Assembly: GCF_001971585.1 (NCBI RefSeq)
Contig: NZ_CP019323.1
Coordinates: forward strand, 610,053 to 674,052
Direction of reading: 5' to 3'
Source of the DNA: Companilactobacillus allii
GTDB taxonomy: Bacteria; Bacillota; Bacilli; Lactobacillales; Lactobacillaceae
DNA: 64,000 nucleotides
Part shown: positions 9,692 through 20,190 of the stretch, piece after piece
Position numbering within the stretch: the stretch's first letter is position 1
Layout of the letters: each line of letters starts with the position of its first letter
Notes under the pieces: model-generated
Database searches by the model: none
What the model was told of the DNA's origin: nothing
Seen by the model: only the letters and a program-made list of their open reading frames with translations
Translations under genes and position numbers: made by a program

Positions 9692-12241
9692 ATGGACGAT
9701 AGAAGAATAGCAAATGTTAATTTAACGGAAGTAATGAAAAAGTCTTTCGTGGATTACGCTGCCAGTGTTATCGTATCTCGTGCACTTCCAGATGTACGTG
9801 ATGGATTAAAACCAGTTCATCGTCGTATCTTATACGGTATGAATGAATTAGGCGTTACACCTGACAAGCCATATAAAAAGAGTGCCAGATTCGTTGGGGA
9901 TATTATGGGTAAGTATCACCCACATGGGGACTCAGCCATATACGAGTCAATGGTTAGAATGGCACAAGATTTCAGTTATCGTTATCCATTAGTTGATGGA
10001 CACGGAAACTTTGGTTCTATTGATGGTGATCCGCCTGCTGCTATGCGTTATACCGAAGCTCGTATGAGCAAAATGGCAGTTGAAATGTTGCGTGATATCA
10101 ACAAAGATACCGTTGACCTTGTTCCCAATTATGATGGTGAAGAAAAAGAGCCAATGGTCTTGCCAGCTCGTTTCCCTAACCTTTTAGTGAATGGTGCAAC
10201 CGGAATTGCCGTTGGTATGACAACAAATATTCCATCACATAATTTAAAAGAAGTTATTGATGCGCTACATATTTTGATGCGCAACCATGACGCTACGATT
10301 GCTGACTTAATGAAGGTTATCCCAGGACCTGACTTCCCAACTGGTGGAATCATCATGGGTAAATCTGGAATTAGAAAAGCTTATGAACACGGAAAAGGAA
10401 CCATTATGCTCCGTGCCAAAGTAGACGTTATAACTAAGAAGAACGGTGCAGAACAAATCATCGTTACAGAGTTACCATATATGGTAAATAAGGCTAACTT
10501 AGTAGAACGTATCGCCGAACTTGCTCGTGATAAGAAGCTTGAAGGTATCACTGACTTAAATGATGAATCCGATCGTGAAGGTATGAGGATCGTCATTGAT
10601 ATTCGTCGTGATATGAGTGCTTCAGTTGTTTTGAATAACTTGTACAAGTTGACGCAACTACAAATTTCTTATGGTATCAATATGGTTGCAATCGTTGATA
10701 AAACACCTCGTGTTCTATCACTTAAAGAAGTCTTGTTGTATTACTTGAAGCATCAAGAAGTTATTATTAGACGTAGAACTGAATATGAATTACGCCGAGC
10801 TCAGGCCCGTGCACATATTCTTGAAGGATTGAGAATCGCACTTGATCATATTGATGAGATCATCAAGGTCATCAGAGGTTCTCAAACATCTAGTGTTGCC
10901 AAACAAACATTGATGGATCGTTTCGAATTATCTGACAAACAATCACAAGCTATCTTGGATATGCGTTTGGTTCGTTTGACAGGCTTGGAACGTGAAAAGG
11001 TTGAAGCAGAATACCAAGATCTATTAGTAAAAATTGCTGAATACAAAGATATTTTGGCAAAACCAGAACGTGTTGATAAGATCATCTATGATGAATTGCT
11101 TGAAATTCAAGAAAAATTCGGTGATCCTAGAAGAACTGAAATCCGTGCTAGTGAAGTTGCTAATATCGAGGATGAAGATTTAATCGAAGAAGAGAACATT
11201 CTAGTTGTCTTGACACACAAAGGTTATATCAAGCGTTTGTCCACGGATGAATTCCGTGTTCAAAATCGTGGTGGCAGAGGTGTTCAAGGAATGGGTGTTC
11301 ACGATGATGACTTCATCGAACACATGATTTATACATCAACTCATGATCGTCTATTATTCTTTACTAATACTGGTAAGGTATATAGGACTAAGGGGTATGA
11401 AGTTCCTGAATATGGTCGTACTGCTAAGGGAATTCCAGTTATTAATTTATTGAACATTGAAAAAGGTGAGACGATTCAAACGGTTATTAACGTTGATCGA
11501 GATGTTGACCGTGAGAACTCATACTTATTCTTTGTTACTAAATTTGGAACTGTTAAACGTACACCAGTGACTGATTTTGCTAATATCAGACATTCCGGAC
11601 TACGTTCTATCACTCTAAAAGATGGGGATGAGCTTGATAATGTCTTCTTAACTAACGGAGATAAAATCATCTTTATCGGAACACACAAGGGTTACGCTGT
11701 AACCTTTAGAGAAAGCGACGTCCGTCCTATGGGAAGAACTGCGGCTGGTGTTCGTGGAATTAAACTACGTGAGGAAGATTACGTTGTTGGTTCATCTATC
11801 GTTGAAAAGGGTGAAGAGGTCCTAACTATTTCTGAAAAAGGTTATGGTAAGAGAACTTCTGTTGACGAATATCCTGTTAAAGGACGTGGTGGTAAAGGTA
11901 TTAAGACTGCTAACGTTACAGAGAAAAATGGCCCTATAGCCGGTGTTACAGCTGTTGATGGTGATGAGGATATTATGCTTATTACTGATAAAGGTGTAAT
12001 GATCCGTTTTGGCGTTGATAGCGTGTCACAAACTGGACGTGCAACTTTGGGTGTTAGATTGATCAAGGTTGATGATAATTCGATCGTTTCAACTATGGCT
12101 AAGATCCAAGAAGAAGAAGTAGAGGAAAATGAAGAGACATCAACTGATGTTAATACTGATTCCAATACTGAGACAATTTCTGAAGAAACAAAATCAGATG
12201 ATGATTCTAGCGATGAGACATCTGATGGTGACAATAATTAA
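9692..12241 (+). CDS. gyrA: DNA gyrase subunit A
   Basis: DNA cleavage and rejoining subunit. 849 residues: winged-helix/tower domain with catalytic Tyr120 in [10 protein letters not shown], quinolone-pocket residues Ser81 and Glu85 (HGDSAIYES), hence no classic resistance substitution. The C-terminal beta-pinwheel carries the GyrA-box-like [10 protein letters not shown] near residue 527. After the pinwheel there is an acidic tail of about 40 residues rich in E, D, S, T and N, a species-variable feature. SD GGAAAGGGAAAA precedes the ATG. Confidence 0.99.
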   Translation: MDDRRIANVNLTEVMKKSFVDYAASVIVSRALPDVRDGLKPVHRRILYGMNELGVTPDKPYKKSARFVGDIMGKYHPHGDSAIYESMVRMAQDFSYRYPLVDGHGNFGSIDGDPPAAMRYTEARMSKMAVEMLRDINKDTVDLVPNYDGEEKEPMVLPARFPNLLVNGATGIAVGMTTNIPSHNLKEVIDALHILMRNHDATIADLMKVIPGPDFPTGGIIMGKSGIRKAYEHGKGTIMLRAKVDVITKKNGAEQIIVTELPYMVNKANLVERIAELARDKKLEGITDLNDESDREGMRIVIDIRRDMSASVVLNNLYKLTQLQISYGINMVAIVDKTPRVLSLKEVLLYYLKHQEVIIRRRTEYELRRAQARAHILEGLRIALDHIDEIIKVIRGSQTSSVAKQTLMDRFELSDKQSQAILDMRLVRLTGLEREKVEAEYQDLLVKIAEYKDILAKPERVDKIIYDELLEIQEKFGDPRRTEIRASEVANIEDEDLIEEENILVVLTHKGYIKRLSTDEFRVQNRGGRGVQGMGVHDDDFIEHMIYTSTHDRLLFFTNTGKVYRTKGYEVPEYGRTAKGIPVINLLNIEKGETIQTVINVDRDVDRENSYLFFVTKFGTVKRTPVTDFANIRHSGLRSITLKDGDELDNVFLTNGDKIIFIGTHKGYAVTFRESDVRPMGRTAAGVRGIKLREEDYVVGSSIVEKGEEVLTISEKGYGKRTSVDEYPVKGRGGKGIKTANVTEKNGPIAGVTAVDGDEDIMLITDKGVMIRFGVDSVSQTGRATLGVRLIKVDDNSIVSTMAKIQEEEVEENEETSTDVNTDSNTETISEETKSDDDSSDETSDGDNN

Positions 12242-12250
12242 TTAGAAGCA

Positions 12251-12316
12251 AAAAAACGTTTCTGCGTAATTTGATTATGTATCGTTCAGGATACGTGTCA
12301 GGCAGAAACGTTTTTT
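12251..12316 (+). terminator. terminator after gyrA (bidirectional form)
   Basis: AAAAAACGTTTCTGC and GCAGAAACGTTTTTT form a 15-bp stem. The long loop holds a second small hairpin (GTATC/GATAC). Confidence 0.9.
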
Positions 12317-12441
12317 ATTGAAATTTATTATGGTATTCACTGAAAGTTTATGATAAAATTTAACATTGTGAGTATAAAATGTAGTTAATTTATGCTCCTT
12401 GTTCTTTCAGTAGAACCATTAGACCATAAGGAGGTGCAGTT

Positions 12442-12732
12442 ATGACACATTACGAAATTACATATATCATCAAACCTGATATTGAAGAAGAAGCTAAGAA
12501 GACTCTTATTGATCGTTACGACAAGATCATTACAGACAACGGCTCATCCGTAATCGACTCAAAAGACTGGGAAAAGAAACGTTTAGCATACGAAATCGCT
12601 AATTACAAAGAAGGTATTTACCATATTGTAAATGTAAATGCTGAAAATGATGACGCTATCAACGAATTCGACCGTCTAGCAAAGATCGATGAAAACATGC
12701 TACGTCACATGATTATCAAACGTGAAGACTAA
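12442..12732 (+). CDS. rpsF: 30S ribosomal protein S6
   Basis: Small-subunit protein that binds the central 16S domain together with S18. 96 residues, beginning [20 protein letters not shown], with [10 protein letters not shown] and ending [11 protein letters not shown], as in the family. SD AAGGAGGTG. It is first in the rpsF-ssb-rpsR operon. The 125-bp leader could carry the S6:S18 autoregulatory site common in this operon, but I could not define it by eye. Confidence 0.98.
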   Translation: MTHYEITYIIKPDIEEEAKKTLIDRYDKIITDNGSSVIDSKDWEKKRLAYEIANYKEGIYHIVNVNAENDDAINEFDRLAKIDENMLRHMIIKRED

Positions 12733-12734
12733 TT

Positions 12735-12750
12735 TGTTTCACGTGAAACA
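12735..12750. promoter_or_regulatory. parS chromosome-partitioning site (ParB/Spo0J)
   Basis: TGTTTCACGTGAAACA is a perfect 16-bp palindrome identical to the Bacillus parS consensus. It lies in the 36-bp gap between rpsF and ssb, about 8-10 kb from oriC. It would nucleate ParB and recruit SMC. It does not replace the ssb SD, which follows it. Confidence 0.95.
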
Positions 12751-12768
12751 CTTTAAGGAGGCAGACAT

Positions 12769-13353
12769 ATGATTAATCGAGTTGTATTAACTGGACGCCT
12801 GACACGTGATCCTGAACTAAGATACACGTCTAGCGGGGCTGCCGTTGCTAGTTTTACAGTAGCAGTAAATAGAACATTTACTAATGCTCAAGGGGAACGT
12901 GAGGCTGATTTTATCAACTGCGTTATCTGGAGAAAATCTGCTGAGAACTTTTCAAATTTCACTAATAAGGGTTCACTTGTTGGAATAGATGGACGTCTTC
13001 AAACACGTTCATATGAAAATCAACAAGGTCAAAGAGTCTATGTAACCGAAGTTGTTGTTGAAAACTTCTCATTGCTAGAATCAAGATCCGAAAGTGAGAA
13101 GAGAAATACTGGTTCATCAAATAATAATTTTGGTGATAACAATAAGAGCAACAACAGTAATCCCAATCAAGCTCCATATAATAATCAACAAAATCAATCA
13201 AGCCAGTCGCCTTTTGGCAACAACAATTCAAATAATAACAATAATCAATCTAACAACAATAATAACAACAGTAACAACTCAAATAATATGAGCGATCCAT
13301 TTGCTGACAACAGTAAACCAATCGACATATCAGATGACGACTTACCATTCTAA
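12769..13353 (+). CDS. ssb: single-stranded DNA-binding protein
   Basis: Coats single-stranded DNA and recruits partners. 194 residues: OB fold 1-110 ([34 protein letters not shown]), then a long linker made almost only of N, S and Q from repeated AAC/AAT codons, then the acidic partner-binding tip [18 protein letters not shown]. It sits between rpsF and rpsR in the usual operon and directly after parS. Confidence 0.98.
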   Translation: MINRVVLTGRLTRDPELRYTSSGAAVASFTVAVNRTFTNAQGEREADFINCVIWRKSAENFSNFTNKGSLVGIDGRLQTRSYENQQGQRVYVTEVVVENFSLLESRSESEKRNTGSSNNNFGDNNKSNNSNPNQAPYNNQQNQSSQSPFGNNNSNNNNNQSNNNNNNSNNSNNMSDPFADNSKPIDISDDDLPF

Positions 13354-13372
13354 TATAGAAGGGATGACTAAA

Positions 13373-13609
13373 ATGGCACAACAAAGACGTGGCGGACGTA
13401 GAAGACGTAAAGTTGACTTCATCGCAGCTAACCATATCGATTATATCGATTACAAGAACACAGACTTACTTAAGAGATTTATCTCAGAACGTGGTAAGAT
13501 TTTGCCAAGACGTGTTACAGGCACAAGCGCAAAAAACCAAAGAAAGCTTACAATCGCTATCAAGCGTGCAAGAATTATGGCTTTATTACCATTCGTTGCA
13601 GAAGACTAA
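13373..13609 (+). CDS. rpsR: 30S ribosomal protein S18
   Basis: Partner of S6 in the 30S platform. 78 residues from ATG 13373: [20 protein letters not shown] to ALLPFVAED. The frame stays open further upstream into ssb, but GAAGGG is 9 bases before 13373 and sits directly against the in-frame ATG at 13364, which favours the later start. Last gene of the operon; a terminator follows. Confidence 0.97.
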   Translation: MAQQRRGGRRRRKVDFIAANHIDYIDYKNTDLLKRFISERGKILPRRVTGTSAKNQRKLTIAIKRARIMALLPFVAED

Positions 13610-13621
13610 TTTTAATTAAGT

Positions 13622-13650
13622 GTCGAGACTTTTGTCTCGGCTTTTTTTTT
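13622..13650 (+). terminator. terminator after rpsR
   Basis: GTCGAGAC / GTCTCGGC stem, 4-nt loop, then nine T. Confidence 0.93.
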
Positions 13651-13753
13651 ACTTAAAAATCCAAAAGATAGTTATTATATCTCGGTATTATTTTCTCAAT
13701 AAATAGTTGTCGGCTGTGATAAAATTAAGAGGTATATCTAAGAGGGGACTAAT

Positions 13754-15763
13754 ATGAAAAAGATAAAATCTAATTTGCGTTTCTTCCTTTCTCGAGTTGA
13801 TTACTCAACACAATTAACGGCAATCTCATTAGTTGTTATGTTGATTTCAATATTTGTAGTTGGACTGATACACGGCTCTATAAGCGGTTACATTCAGTCT
13901 CTATTAGTCGTTATTGCATTTGTCTTATTTGTATACTTATTTTTACTTCTAGGAGAAAAAGCTGGTAAGTATACTAATAACTTGCAGTATCGAATTGACC
14001 GAGGAACGGATAACAGTTTTGTCGAGTATCCGTTGGGAATTATGCTTTATGATGATGATAAACAAGTACAGTGGGTGAATCCTTACTTTGTTGAGAAGAC
14101 AGGAATTGAAACTGTATATAGTACTAATATCTCTGATATTTCATCCGAATTAACAACATTTGTTGATAGTGACGATGAAGAGGACGAACATGGTAAATAC
14201 CGTACGATCCAAATCGGAGATAAGTATTACTTGGTACAGGTCCAAACTGAATTGAAAGTTATCTATTTTATGGATATTACTCATTATTCAAAAATTGAGA
14301 AACGATATGAAAAAAATCGTTCAGTTATAGGACAAGTCTATCTAGATAATTATGCTGAAATCACGCAATCAATGAGTGATCGAGATATTTCTAATTTGGA
14401 TAATTATGTTACTAACGAACTATCCAATTGGGCATCTAGAGAGCAGATGTTTTTGAAACGTATCGATGATGATCATTTCTTCATTGTTGCTTACACTGGT
14501 AAGATTTTTAAGATGGAAGAAAATGGATTCAAAATCCTTGATATGATCCGAGAATATACATCGCAGCAAAATGTTCCATTGACCTTAAGTATGGGATTTT
14601 CCTACGGGGTCGATGATTTGAATTCATTGAATGATGAAGCTCAAAAGAATCTTAATTTGGCGCTTGGCCGTGGTGGAGATCAAGTTGTTGTCAAAGAAAT
14701 CGGACAAAAAGCCAGATTTTATGGTGGTAATACCGACCCTATGGAAAAGAGAACACGAGTTCGTGCTAGGATGATCAGTGAAGCTCTTCAAGAATTGTTG
14801 AAGGATAGTGATCAAGTCATCGTAATGGGACACTCACATCCAGATATGGATGTGGTTGGTTCGTCTCTTGGTATTAGAAGAATTGCCTTGATGAATAATA
14901 CGCCATGTAAAGTGGTTATTGATCCCAAAACAATTCATACAGATGTCAGTCGTTTGTTGCAATTGATCAATAAGGATCCAGCTATTAAAGATGATATTGT
15001 GACTCCAGAGGAATCTTTGAATCTTAGAACACCAAATACTTTGATAGTTATGGTCGATCACTCTAAGCAAAGTATCTCGATCAATCCCAACATGTTCAAC
15101 TTACCAAATGAAAAAGTTGTGGTCATTGATCATCATAGACGTGGAGAAGAGTTCCCAGAGAATCCAATGCTGATTTATATCGAGCCATATGCGTCATCTA
15201 CTAGTGAATTGATTACTGAAATGTTAGAATATCAACCTAAGAATAAAAAGGCTATAGAAAAGATTGAGGCTACTTCACTATTAGCCGGAATTACCGTGGA
15301 TACTAAGTCATTTTCATTAAGAACAGGTACTAGAACGTTTGATGCCGCTAGTTACTTACGTTCTGTTGGTGCGGATGAAGCCTTGATCCAGAACTTATTG
15401 AAGGAAAATATCGACAGTTTCATCCAAAGAAATCATTTGATCGAAACTATAACAATGGTCGGTGGTAATATGGCGGTCTGTTTTGGAGAAAATGATCGTT
15501 CATATGATCCAGTTATCGTTGCTCAAGCAGCGGATACATTGTTATCATTGAATAATGTTGAGGCATCGTTTGTTATTAGTAAAAGACCTGACGGACGAGT
15601 TGGAATCTCTGCAAGAAGCTTAGGTAAAATAAATGTCCAAGTTATTATGGAAAAACTTGGTGGTGGTGGTCACTTAACTGATGCAGCAACACAAATTGCG
15701 GATGCTACAGTTGACCAAGCTAAGGATCAGTTGATCGATGTGTTATCTGATTACCAGAAATAG
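13754..15763 (+). CDS. gdpP: cyclic-di-AMP phosphodiesterase GdpP
   Basis: Membrane enzyme that hydrolyses c-di-AMP to pApA, affecting wall stress, osmolyte uptake and beta-lactam tolerance. 669 residues: two membrane segments (about 20-40 and 45-67), a PAS-like domain (about 85-175), a degenerate GGDEF domain (about 180-320), then DHH with GHSHPDMDVVGS (metal-binding Asp364 and Asp366), VDHSKQ and VIDHHRRGEE, and DHHA1 with GGGGHLTDAA. It precedes rplI and dnaB as in other Firmicutes. SD AAGAGGGG. A small hairpin lies between its stop and rplI. Confidence 0.97.
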   Translation: MKKIKSNLRFFLSRVDYSTQLTAISLVVMLISIFVVGLIHGSISGYIQSLLVVIAFVLFVYLFLLLGEKAGKYTNNLQYRIDRGTDNSFVEYPLGIMLYDDDKQVQWVNPYFVEKTGIETVYSTNISDISSELTTFVDSDDEEDEHGKYRTIQIGDKYYLVQVQTELKVIYFMDITHYSKIEKRYEKNRSVIGQVYLDNYAEITQSMSDRDISNLDNYVTNELSNWASREQMFLKRIDDDHFFIVAYTGKIFKMEENGFKILDMIREYTSQQNVPLTLSMGFSYGVDDLNSLNDEAQKNLNLALGRGGDQVVVKEIGQKARFYGGNTDPMEKRTRVRARMISEALQELLKDSDQVIVMGHSHPDMDVVGSSLGIRRIALMNNTPCKVVIDPKTIHTDVSRLLQLINKDPAIKDDIVTPEESLNLRTPNTLIVMVDHSKQSISINPNMFNLPNEKVVVIDHHRRGEEFPENPMLIYIEPYASSTSELITEMLEYQPKNKKAIEKIEATSLLAGITVDTKSFSLRTGTRTFDAASYLRSVGADEALIQNLLKENIDSFIQRNHLIETITMVGGNMAVCFGENDRSYDPVIVAQAADTLLSLNNVEASFVISKRPDGRVGISARSLGKINVQVIMEKLGGGGHLTDAATQIADATVDQAKDQLIDVLSDYQK

Positions 15764-15808
15764 AGAGTGAGAACTCTCTTTGTATTCTAAATATATGGAG
15801 GATTTATT

Positions 15809-16264
15809 ATGAAGGTTATCTTTACTCAAGATGTTAGAGGAAAAGGCAAAAAAGGTGAGGTTAAAAACGTTGCCGCAGGATATGCTCAAAACTTTTTAAT
15901 TAAAAATAATAAGGCTATTGAAGCAACTAAGGCTAACATGGCTAAATTGTCAGCTGAACACAATCGCGAAGAAAAGGATTTCCAGGCTGAATTAGAAGAA
16001 GCTAAGAAGTTCAAGGCAGAAATTGAAAAAGATACTACAGTTGTAGAGATTCAATCCAAAGCTGGAACTGATGGAAGATTATTTGGTTCAGTTACTACTA
16101 AGAAAGTTGCTGAAGAACTTGATAAGCAATATGGAATGAAGGTCGACAAACACAAAATGGAACTCCCAGAAGGAGCTAAAGCACTTGGCTACATAAATGT
16201 ACCAACAAAGATTTTTGATGGTGTAGAGGCTACTATAAGAGTACATATAGTTGAAAAGAGCTAG
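15809..16264 (+). CDS. rplI: 50S ribosomal protein L9
   Basis: Elongated large-subunit protein. 151 residues with the N-terminal signature [20 protein letters not shown], a long central helix (about 40-75) and a C-terminal lobe with [21 protein letters not shown]. It lies between gdpP and dnaB; the dnaB start is 6 bases after its stop. Confidence 0.98.
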   Translation: MKVIFTQDVRGKGKKGEVKNVAAGYAQNFLIKNNKAIEATKANMAKLSAEHNREEKDFQAELEEAKKFKAEIEKDTTVVEIQSKAGTDGRLFGSVTTKKVAEELDKQYGMKVDKHKMELPEGAKALGYINVPTKIFDGVEATIRVHIVEKS

Positions 16265-16270
16265 TATTGA

Positions 16271-17650
16271 ATGAATAATGATATAAATACACGGATACCG
16301 CCCAATGACAAGGATGCTGAACAAGCTGTCTTAGGGGCGGTATTTCTAAGTCAAGATGCATTAGTTGAATCAATGGAATACGTCGAGTCAAAAGACTTTT
16401 ACCAACATGCTAATCAATTGGTATTCCAAGCCATGGTCAATTTGAATGACCGTGAAGAACCAGTCGATGTTGTGACGGTTCAAAATGAATTAGATAAGAT
16501 GAATCAAATAGAAGACATTGGCGGAGTTGGCTATCTAGCTGACTTGGCCAATGCTGTCCCAACAGCTGCTAACACGGCTTACTATGCAAAAATCGTTAAG
16601 AATAAAGCCGTCCTAAGAAGATTGATCAATGCTGGTACAGAAATTGTCAGCCGTAGTTTTGAAGAGGACGACGATCTTGATACTATTATTGATAAATCTG
16701 AACGTGACATTATGGAAGTGTCAGAGAATCGAAGTAACAAAGGATTTCGTAAAATTTCAGATGTTGTTAAGTCATCGTTTGAAGAAATCGATAAGTTATA
16801 TGATCAAGATACAGATGTCACAGGATTATCAACTGGATATAAAGATTTGGACGCTTTGACAACTGGTTTACATAAAGATGAGCTAGTCATACTGGCAGCT
16901 CGTCCTGGTATGGGTAAAACAGCCTTTGCACTGAACTTGGCACAAAATGCCGCAACTAAGGATCAAGCTACAGTAGCGATATTCTCACTAGAAATGGGTG
17001 CGGAACAGTTAGTTAATCGTATGCTTTGTTCAGAGGGAAGTATTGACGCTAATGCACTTAGAACCGGACAATTAGATGAGAATCAGTGGAATAGTTTAGT
17101 TGTGGCGATGGGAAGTTTATCAAAGACAAATGTCTATATTGATGACACTCCAGGTTCAAAAATGACTGAAATAAGATCAAAATGTCGAAGACTTTTAAAA
17201 GAAACCGGCAAACTTGATTTGGTTATCATTGATTATTTACAATTGATCGAAGGTACCGGTCAAGAGAATAGACAACAAGAAGTGTCTGTTATTTCCCGTA
17301 ATCTAAAAAAATTAGCAAAAGAATTACATGTGCCAGTAATCGCGCTATCACAGCTTTCCCGTGGTGTTGAAGCCAGACAAGATAAGAGACCGATGTTGTC
17401 AGATATCCGTGAATCTGGTTCAATTGAACAGGACGCTGATATTGTTGCCTTCTTATATCGAGATGATTATTATCGAGATGAAGATGGTGATGGTGAAAAT
17501 AGTGAACCCGAAAATCAAGAAGACCAAGATGTCGGCGAAGTTGAAGTTATCGTCGGAAAAAATCGTTCAGGTCCAAGAGGAACGGCAAAGCTATTGTTCG
17601 TGAAATCGTATAATAAGTTTTCGTCGATAGCCAACATACCCGAAAACTAG
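16271..17650 (+). CDS. dnaB: replicative DNA helicase (DnaB family)
   Basis: Hexameric 5'-3' helicase at the fork (called DnaC in Bacillus). 459 residues: N-terminal collar domain (RIPPNDKDAEQAVLGAVFLS), a linker helix, then a RecA-fold domain with Walker A AARPGMGKTAFALN near residue 217, Walker B LVIIDYLQL, and QLSRGVEARQDKRP. The SD is weak, and the 6-bp distance from rplI suggests coupling. Its stop TAG is the junction with palindromic element A. No intein or truncation. Confidence 0.98.
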   Translation: MNNDINTRIPPNDKDAEQAVLGAVFLSQDALVESMEYVESKDFYQHANQLVFQAMVNLNDREEPVDVVTVQNELDKMNQIEDIGGVGYLADLANAVPTAANTAYYAKIVKNKAVLRRLINAGTEIVSRSFEEDDDLDTIIDKSERDIMEVSENRSNKGFRKISDVVKSSFEEIDKLYDQDTDVTGLSTGYKDLDALTTGLHKDELVILAARPGMGKTAFALNLAQNAATKDQATVAIFSLEMGAEQLVNRMLCSEGSIDANALRTGQLDENQWNSLVVAMGSLSKTNVYIDDTPGSKMTEIRSKCRRLLKETGKLDLVIIDYLQLIEGTGQENRQQEVSVISRNLKKLAKELHVPVIALSQLSRGVEARQDKRPMLSDIRESGSIEQDADIVAFLYRDDYYRDEDGDGENSEPENQEDQDVGEVEVIVGKNRSGPRGTAKLLFVKSYNKFSSIANIPEN

Positions 17651-17766
17651 AGCGTGTCGAAAGACGGTAGCTCCTGAGCATTACCTAACTGCTGATGGTA
17701 TCAACGAAGTTGGTGCAATCAGTAGTTAAGTAAGCGCAGGGAGTTGTCTTTCGTAAACGCGTTTAC
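17649..17766 (+). repeat. palindromic stop-linked element A (divergent member)
   Basis: Starts AGAGCG overlapping the dnaB TAG. The outer stem CGAAAGAC/GTCTTTCG (17658-17665/17746-17753) encloses an internal loop with GAGCATTA ... TAAGCG. Then comes an inner stem TTACCTAACTGCTGAT with ATCAGTAGTTAAGTAA. Architecture and loop motif match elements B-E, but both stems differ in sequence while remaining paired. The 3' flank has the family CGCGTTTA. It occupies nearly all of the dnaB-purA gap. Confidence 0.75.
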
Positions 17767-17817
17767 ACCACTAACGAACAAATCCCAAAAAACAAAGTGC
17801 AAGAGGAGAAATTGGAT

Positions 17818-19107
17818 ATGACAACAGTTGTTGTAGTAGGAACCCAATGGGGCGACGAAGGTAAAGGAAAGATTACTGATTACTTTAGTGGAGAAGCTAA
17901 TATTATTGCTAGATATCAAGGTGGAGACAATGCAGGTCATACTTTGAATATTGATGGACAAGTTTATAAATTACGATCAGTTCCATCAGGTATTTTATAT
18001 TCAGATAAAACTAGTGTTATTGGTAACGGAGTAGTTTTGAACCTTGAATCTCTAGCTGATGAATTGAAACGTTTGAACGAACAAGGTGTCAATACAGACA
18101 ATTTGAAGATCTCAAATCGTGCTCAATTAATCCTTCCTTACCATATCCAATTAGATAAGTGCCAAGAAAAATCACGAGGTAATTCTAAAGTTGGTACTAC
18201 TAATCGTGGTATTGGACCCGCTTATATGGATAAAGCTGCCCGTGTTGGTATCAGAATGGCAGATATTTTGGATAAAGATATCTTTAAAGCAGAACTAGAA
18301 GAAAACCTTAAACAAAAAAATGAAATGTTCACTAAGATTTATGGTGTTGAAGCCATGAAGTTTGATGATATTTTTGATAAATTTTATGAAATCGGACAAA
18401 GCTTGAAGGATCGTGTGATTGATACTTCAGCTTACTTAAATAAAGAATTAAAAGCTGGCAAGAACGTATTATTTGAAGGCGCACAAGGAATCATGTTAGA
18501 TATTGACCATGGTACATATCCATACGTTACTTCATCTAATCCTGCTGGTGGTGTTACAACTGGTGCTGGAATTGGTGCACCATTGATCGATAATGTTATC
18601 GGTGTTGTTAAGGCCTATACATCACGTGTTGGTGCTGGTCCATTCCCAACAGAGCAAGATAACGAAATAGGAAACTTCTTACGTGAAGCCGGACATGAAT
18701 ATGGAACAGTTACACATCGTCCACGTCGTGTTGGTTGGTTAGATACAGTAGTATTGCGCCATTCAGCCAATGTCTCAGGTGTGACACATCTATCACTTAA
18801 TTGTCTTGATGTTTTAACTGGATTGAAAGAAATCAAAGTATGTACAGGATATGATTTGAATGGAAAAGTCATTGATGAATATCCAGCAAACTTGAATATC
18901 TTGGCTCAATGCAAACCAGTTTATAAGACATTTGAAGGTTGGAGTGAAGATATCACTCAAGCTAAGAGTTTAAGTGATTTACCTAAACAAGCCCAAGCAT
19001 ATCTAGAATTCTTGAAGAGCGAATTAGGTGTTGAATATGCAACAGTTTCAGTTGGACCTGATCGCGAACAGACTATCGAAGTTCATGACGTCTGGGATAG
19101 AGCGTAA
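17818..19107 (+). CDS. purA: adenylosuccinate synthetase
   Basis: Joins IMP and aspartate using GTP, the first committed step to AMP. 429 residues from ATG 17818, with N-terminal [16 protein letters not shown] (P-loop and catalytic Asp), [14 protein letters not shown], and C-terminal [12 protein letters not shown]. The frame is open 7 codons upstream, but AGAGGAGA lies 9 bases before 17818 and homologues begin at this point. It is preceded by element A and its stop TAA falls inside the outer stem of element B. Confidence 0.97.
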   Translation: MTTVVVVGTQWGDEGKGKITDYFSGEANIIARYQGGDNAGHTLNIDGQVYKLRSVPSGILYSDKTSVIGNGVVLNLESLADELKRLNEQGVNTDNLKISNRAQLILPYHIQLDKCQEKSRGNSKVGTTNRGIGPAYMDKAARVGIRMADILDKDIFKAELEENLKQKNEMFTKIYGVEAMKFDDIFDKFYEIGQSLKDRVIDTSAYLNKELKAGKNVLFEGAQGIMLDIDHGTYPYVTSSNPAGGVTTGAGIGAPLIDNVIGVVKAYTSRVGAGPFPTEQDNEIGNFLREAGHEYGTVTHRPRRVGWLDTVVLRHSANVSGVTHLSLNCLDVLTGLKEIKVCTGYDLNGKVIDEYPANLNILAQCKPVYKTFEGWSEDITQAKSLSDLPKQAQAYLEFLKSELGVEYATVSVGPDREQTIEVHDVWDRA

Positions 19108-19227
19108 CAATACACGGGTAATTTCCGAGCATTAACCTAAATAGTCCTAGTAATCACGACGTGATTACTAGGACTATTTAAGTTAAGCGGAAGAAATTGT
19201 GTATTGTTACGCGTTTGCGAAGCAAAC
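19099..19227 (+). repeat. palindromic stop-linked element B
   Basis: Begins AGAGCG inside the last codons of purA and includes its TAA. Outer stem CGTAACAATACAC/GTGTATTGTTACG is a perfect 13 bp (19103-19115/19199-19211). The internal loop is TTTCCGAGCATTAACC opposite TTAAGCGGAAGAAATT. The inner stem of about 20 bp is TAAATAGTCCTAGTAATCAC and its complement. A 3' mini-hairpin GTTTGC-GAA-GCAAAC follows. Confidence 0.9.
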
Positions 19228-19326
19228 AAGGAATAATAAGTAAGTAGTAGATGAACAAGAACCTAAGAAAAATTATATGTATTACATGTAAAGTAGATTG
19301 AAGCATAAATATAACTGCCTAAAATA

Positions 19327-19378
19327 AAAAAGGCTAGGACAAGAAATTTTTAAAATTTCTAAGTTCTAGTCTTTTTTT
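19327..19378. terminator. bidirectional terminator between purA and ABC exporter
   Basis: AAAAAGGCTAGGAC...AAATTT pairs with AAATTT...GTTCTAGTCTTTTTTT; A- and T-tracts on both sides suit both strands. It closes the minus-strand ABC operon. The rest of 19228-19395 shows nothing else recognisable. Confidence 0.8.
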
Positions 19379-19395
19379 CGAATAAATCAATACCA

Positions 19396-20172
19396 CTAAT
19401 TATTATGGTTATAAGCCAAAACAGTCAAAGGTGCAAAAATCACAACGATTCCAATTCCGAATAACAATACTAATAACGCTTCATTAGTCCAACTACCAGT
19501 TGCCAAAATCTGTCTAATAGCAGTGATGACATAGGTTATTGGATTCATATAGGCAATAAATTGCATAGTTTTTGATAATGTCTTGATAGGAATAAAAGCA
19601 TTGGATAAGAACGACAATACTAACATAATAGTCAATGAAAGACTTTGAATAGCTGTTGCACTTTTAACTAATAGTCCCAACAAAACGAAGATCCATGAAA
19701 TTGCCCAACCAGTAAATATAGCAAGTAATCCACTTACGATTACCCAACCAAGACCAGCAACTGGACGCCAACCCATTAAATAACCAGTTGATAGAGCAAC
19801 GATGGTCGCAAGTACTAAACGAAAAATATCAGCAAAGAGTTGTCCAGCTAATGGTGCAATGTGTGCAATCGGTAATGATTTGAATCTATCAAAGACACCA
19901 GAATCCAGATCCTCTCTAATCTGTGAACCAGATCCAGAGGCTGCTGACAACATTGTTTGAATTAATATTCCTGGAACAATTGTTGGCAGATAACTTTGGA
20001 CATTACCAGAGATAGCACCTCCAAATAAATATCCAAACATCAGCATGAACATAACGGGTTGAATAATCACATCCATGAATCTGTCGGGATTGTGAAATGT
20101 CTTTAACAGATTACGATAGGCCATTGTAGCGGTGTTCATAATTAAATTACCACGGTTTGTTTTTACTTCCAT
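19396..20172 (-). CDS. ABC-2 type transporter permease (DrrB-like)
   Basis: Membrane half of a drug or lipid exporter with the ATPase encoded just upstream. 258 residues, six predicted membrane segments, and the ABC-2 pattern VMFMLMFGYLFGGAI near residue 45 plus SFLSNAFIPIKTL and MNPITYVITAIRQIL near the C-terminus, typical of the daunorubicin-resistance DrrB group. SD GAGGA precedes ATG 20172. It lies 18 bp after the ATPase, divergent from a MarR gene that probably represses it. The substrate cannot be inferred. Confidence 0.9.
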   Translation of the reverse strand: MEVKTNRGNLIMNTATMAYRNLLKTFHNPDRFMDVIIQPVMFMLMFGYLFGGAISGNVQSYLPTIVPGILIQTMLSAASGSGSQIREDLDSGVFDRFKSLPIAHIAPLAGQLFADIFRLVLATIVALSTGYLMGWRPVAGLGWVIVSGLLAIFTGWAISWIFVLLGLLVKSATAIQSLSLTIMLVLSFLSNAFIPIKTLSKTMQFIAYMNPITYVITAIRQILATGSWTNEALLVLLFGIGIVVIFAPLTVLAYNHNN

Positions 20173-20190
20173 AATTAATATTCCTCTTTC

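Noticed and set aside
13301-13372. Longer N-terminus for rpsR
   Set aside because: It overlaps the ssb coding end; S18 begins at MAQQ and the SD fits the later ATG.
15761-15785. Terminator between gdpP and rplI (AGAGAGT/AACTCTCT)
   Set aside because: Short stem with only three T after it; at most a weak pause, and rplI is likely co-transcribed.
17651-17800. Purine riboswitch before purA
   Set aside because: The sequence fits palindromic element A; the conserved purine-aptamer core is absent.
17797-17817. Seven-codon N-terminal extension of purA
   Set aside because: It includes the SD of the downstream ATG and is not in the protein family.
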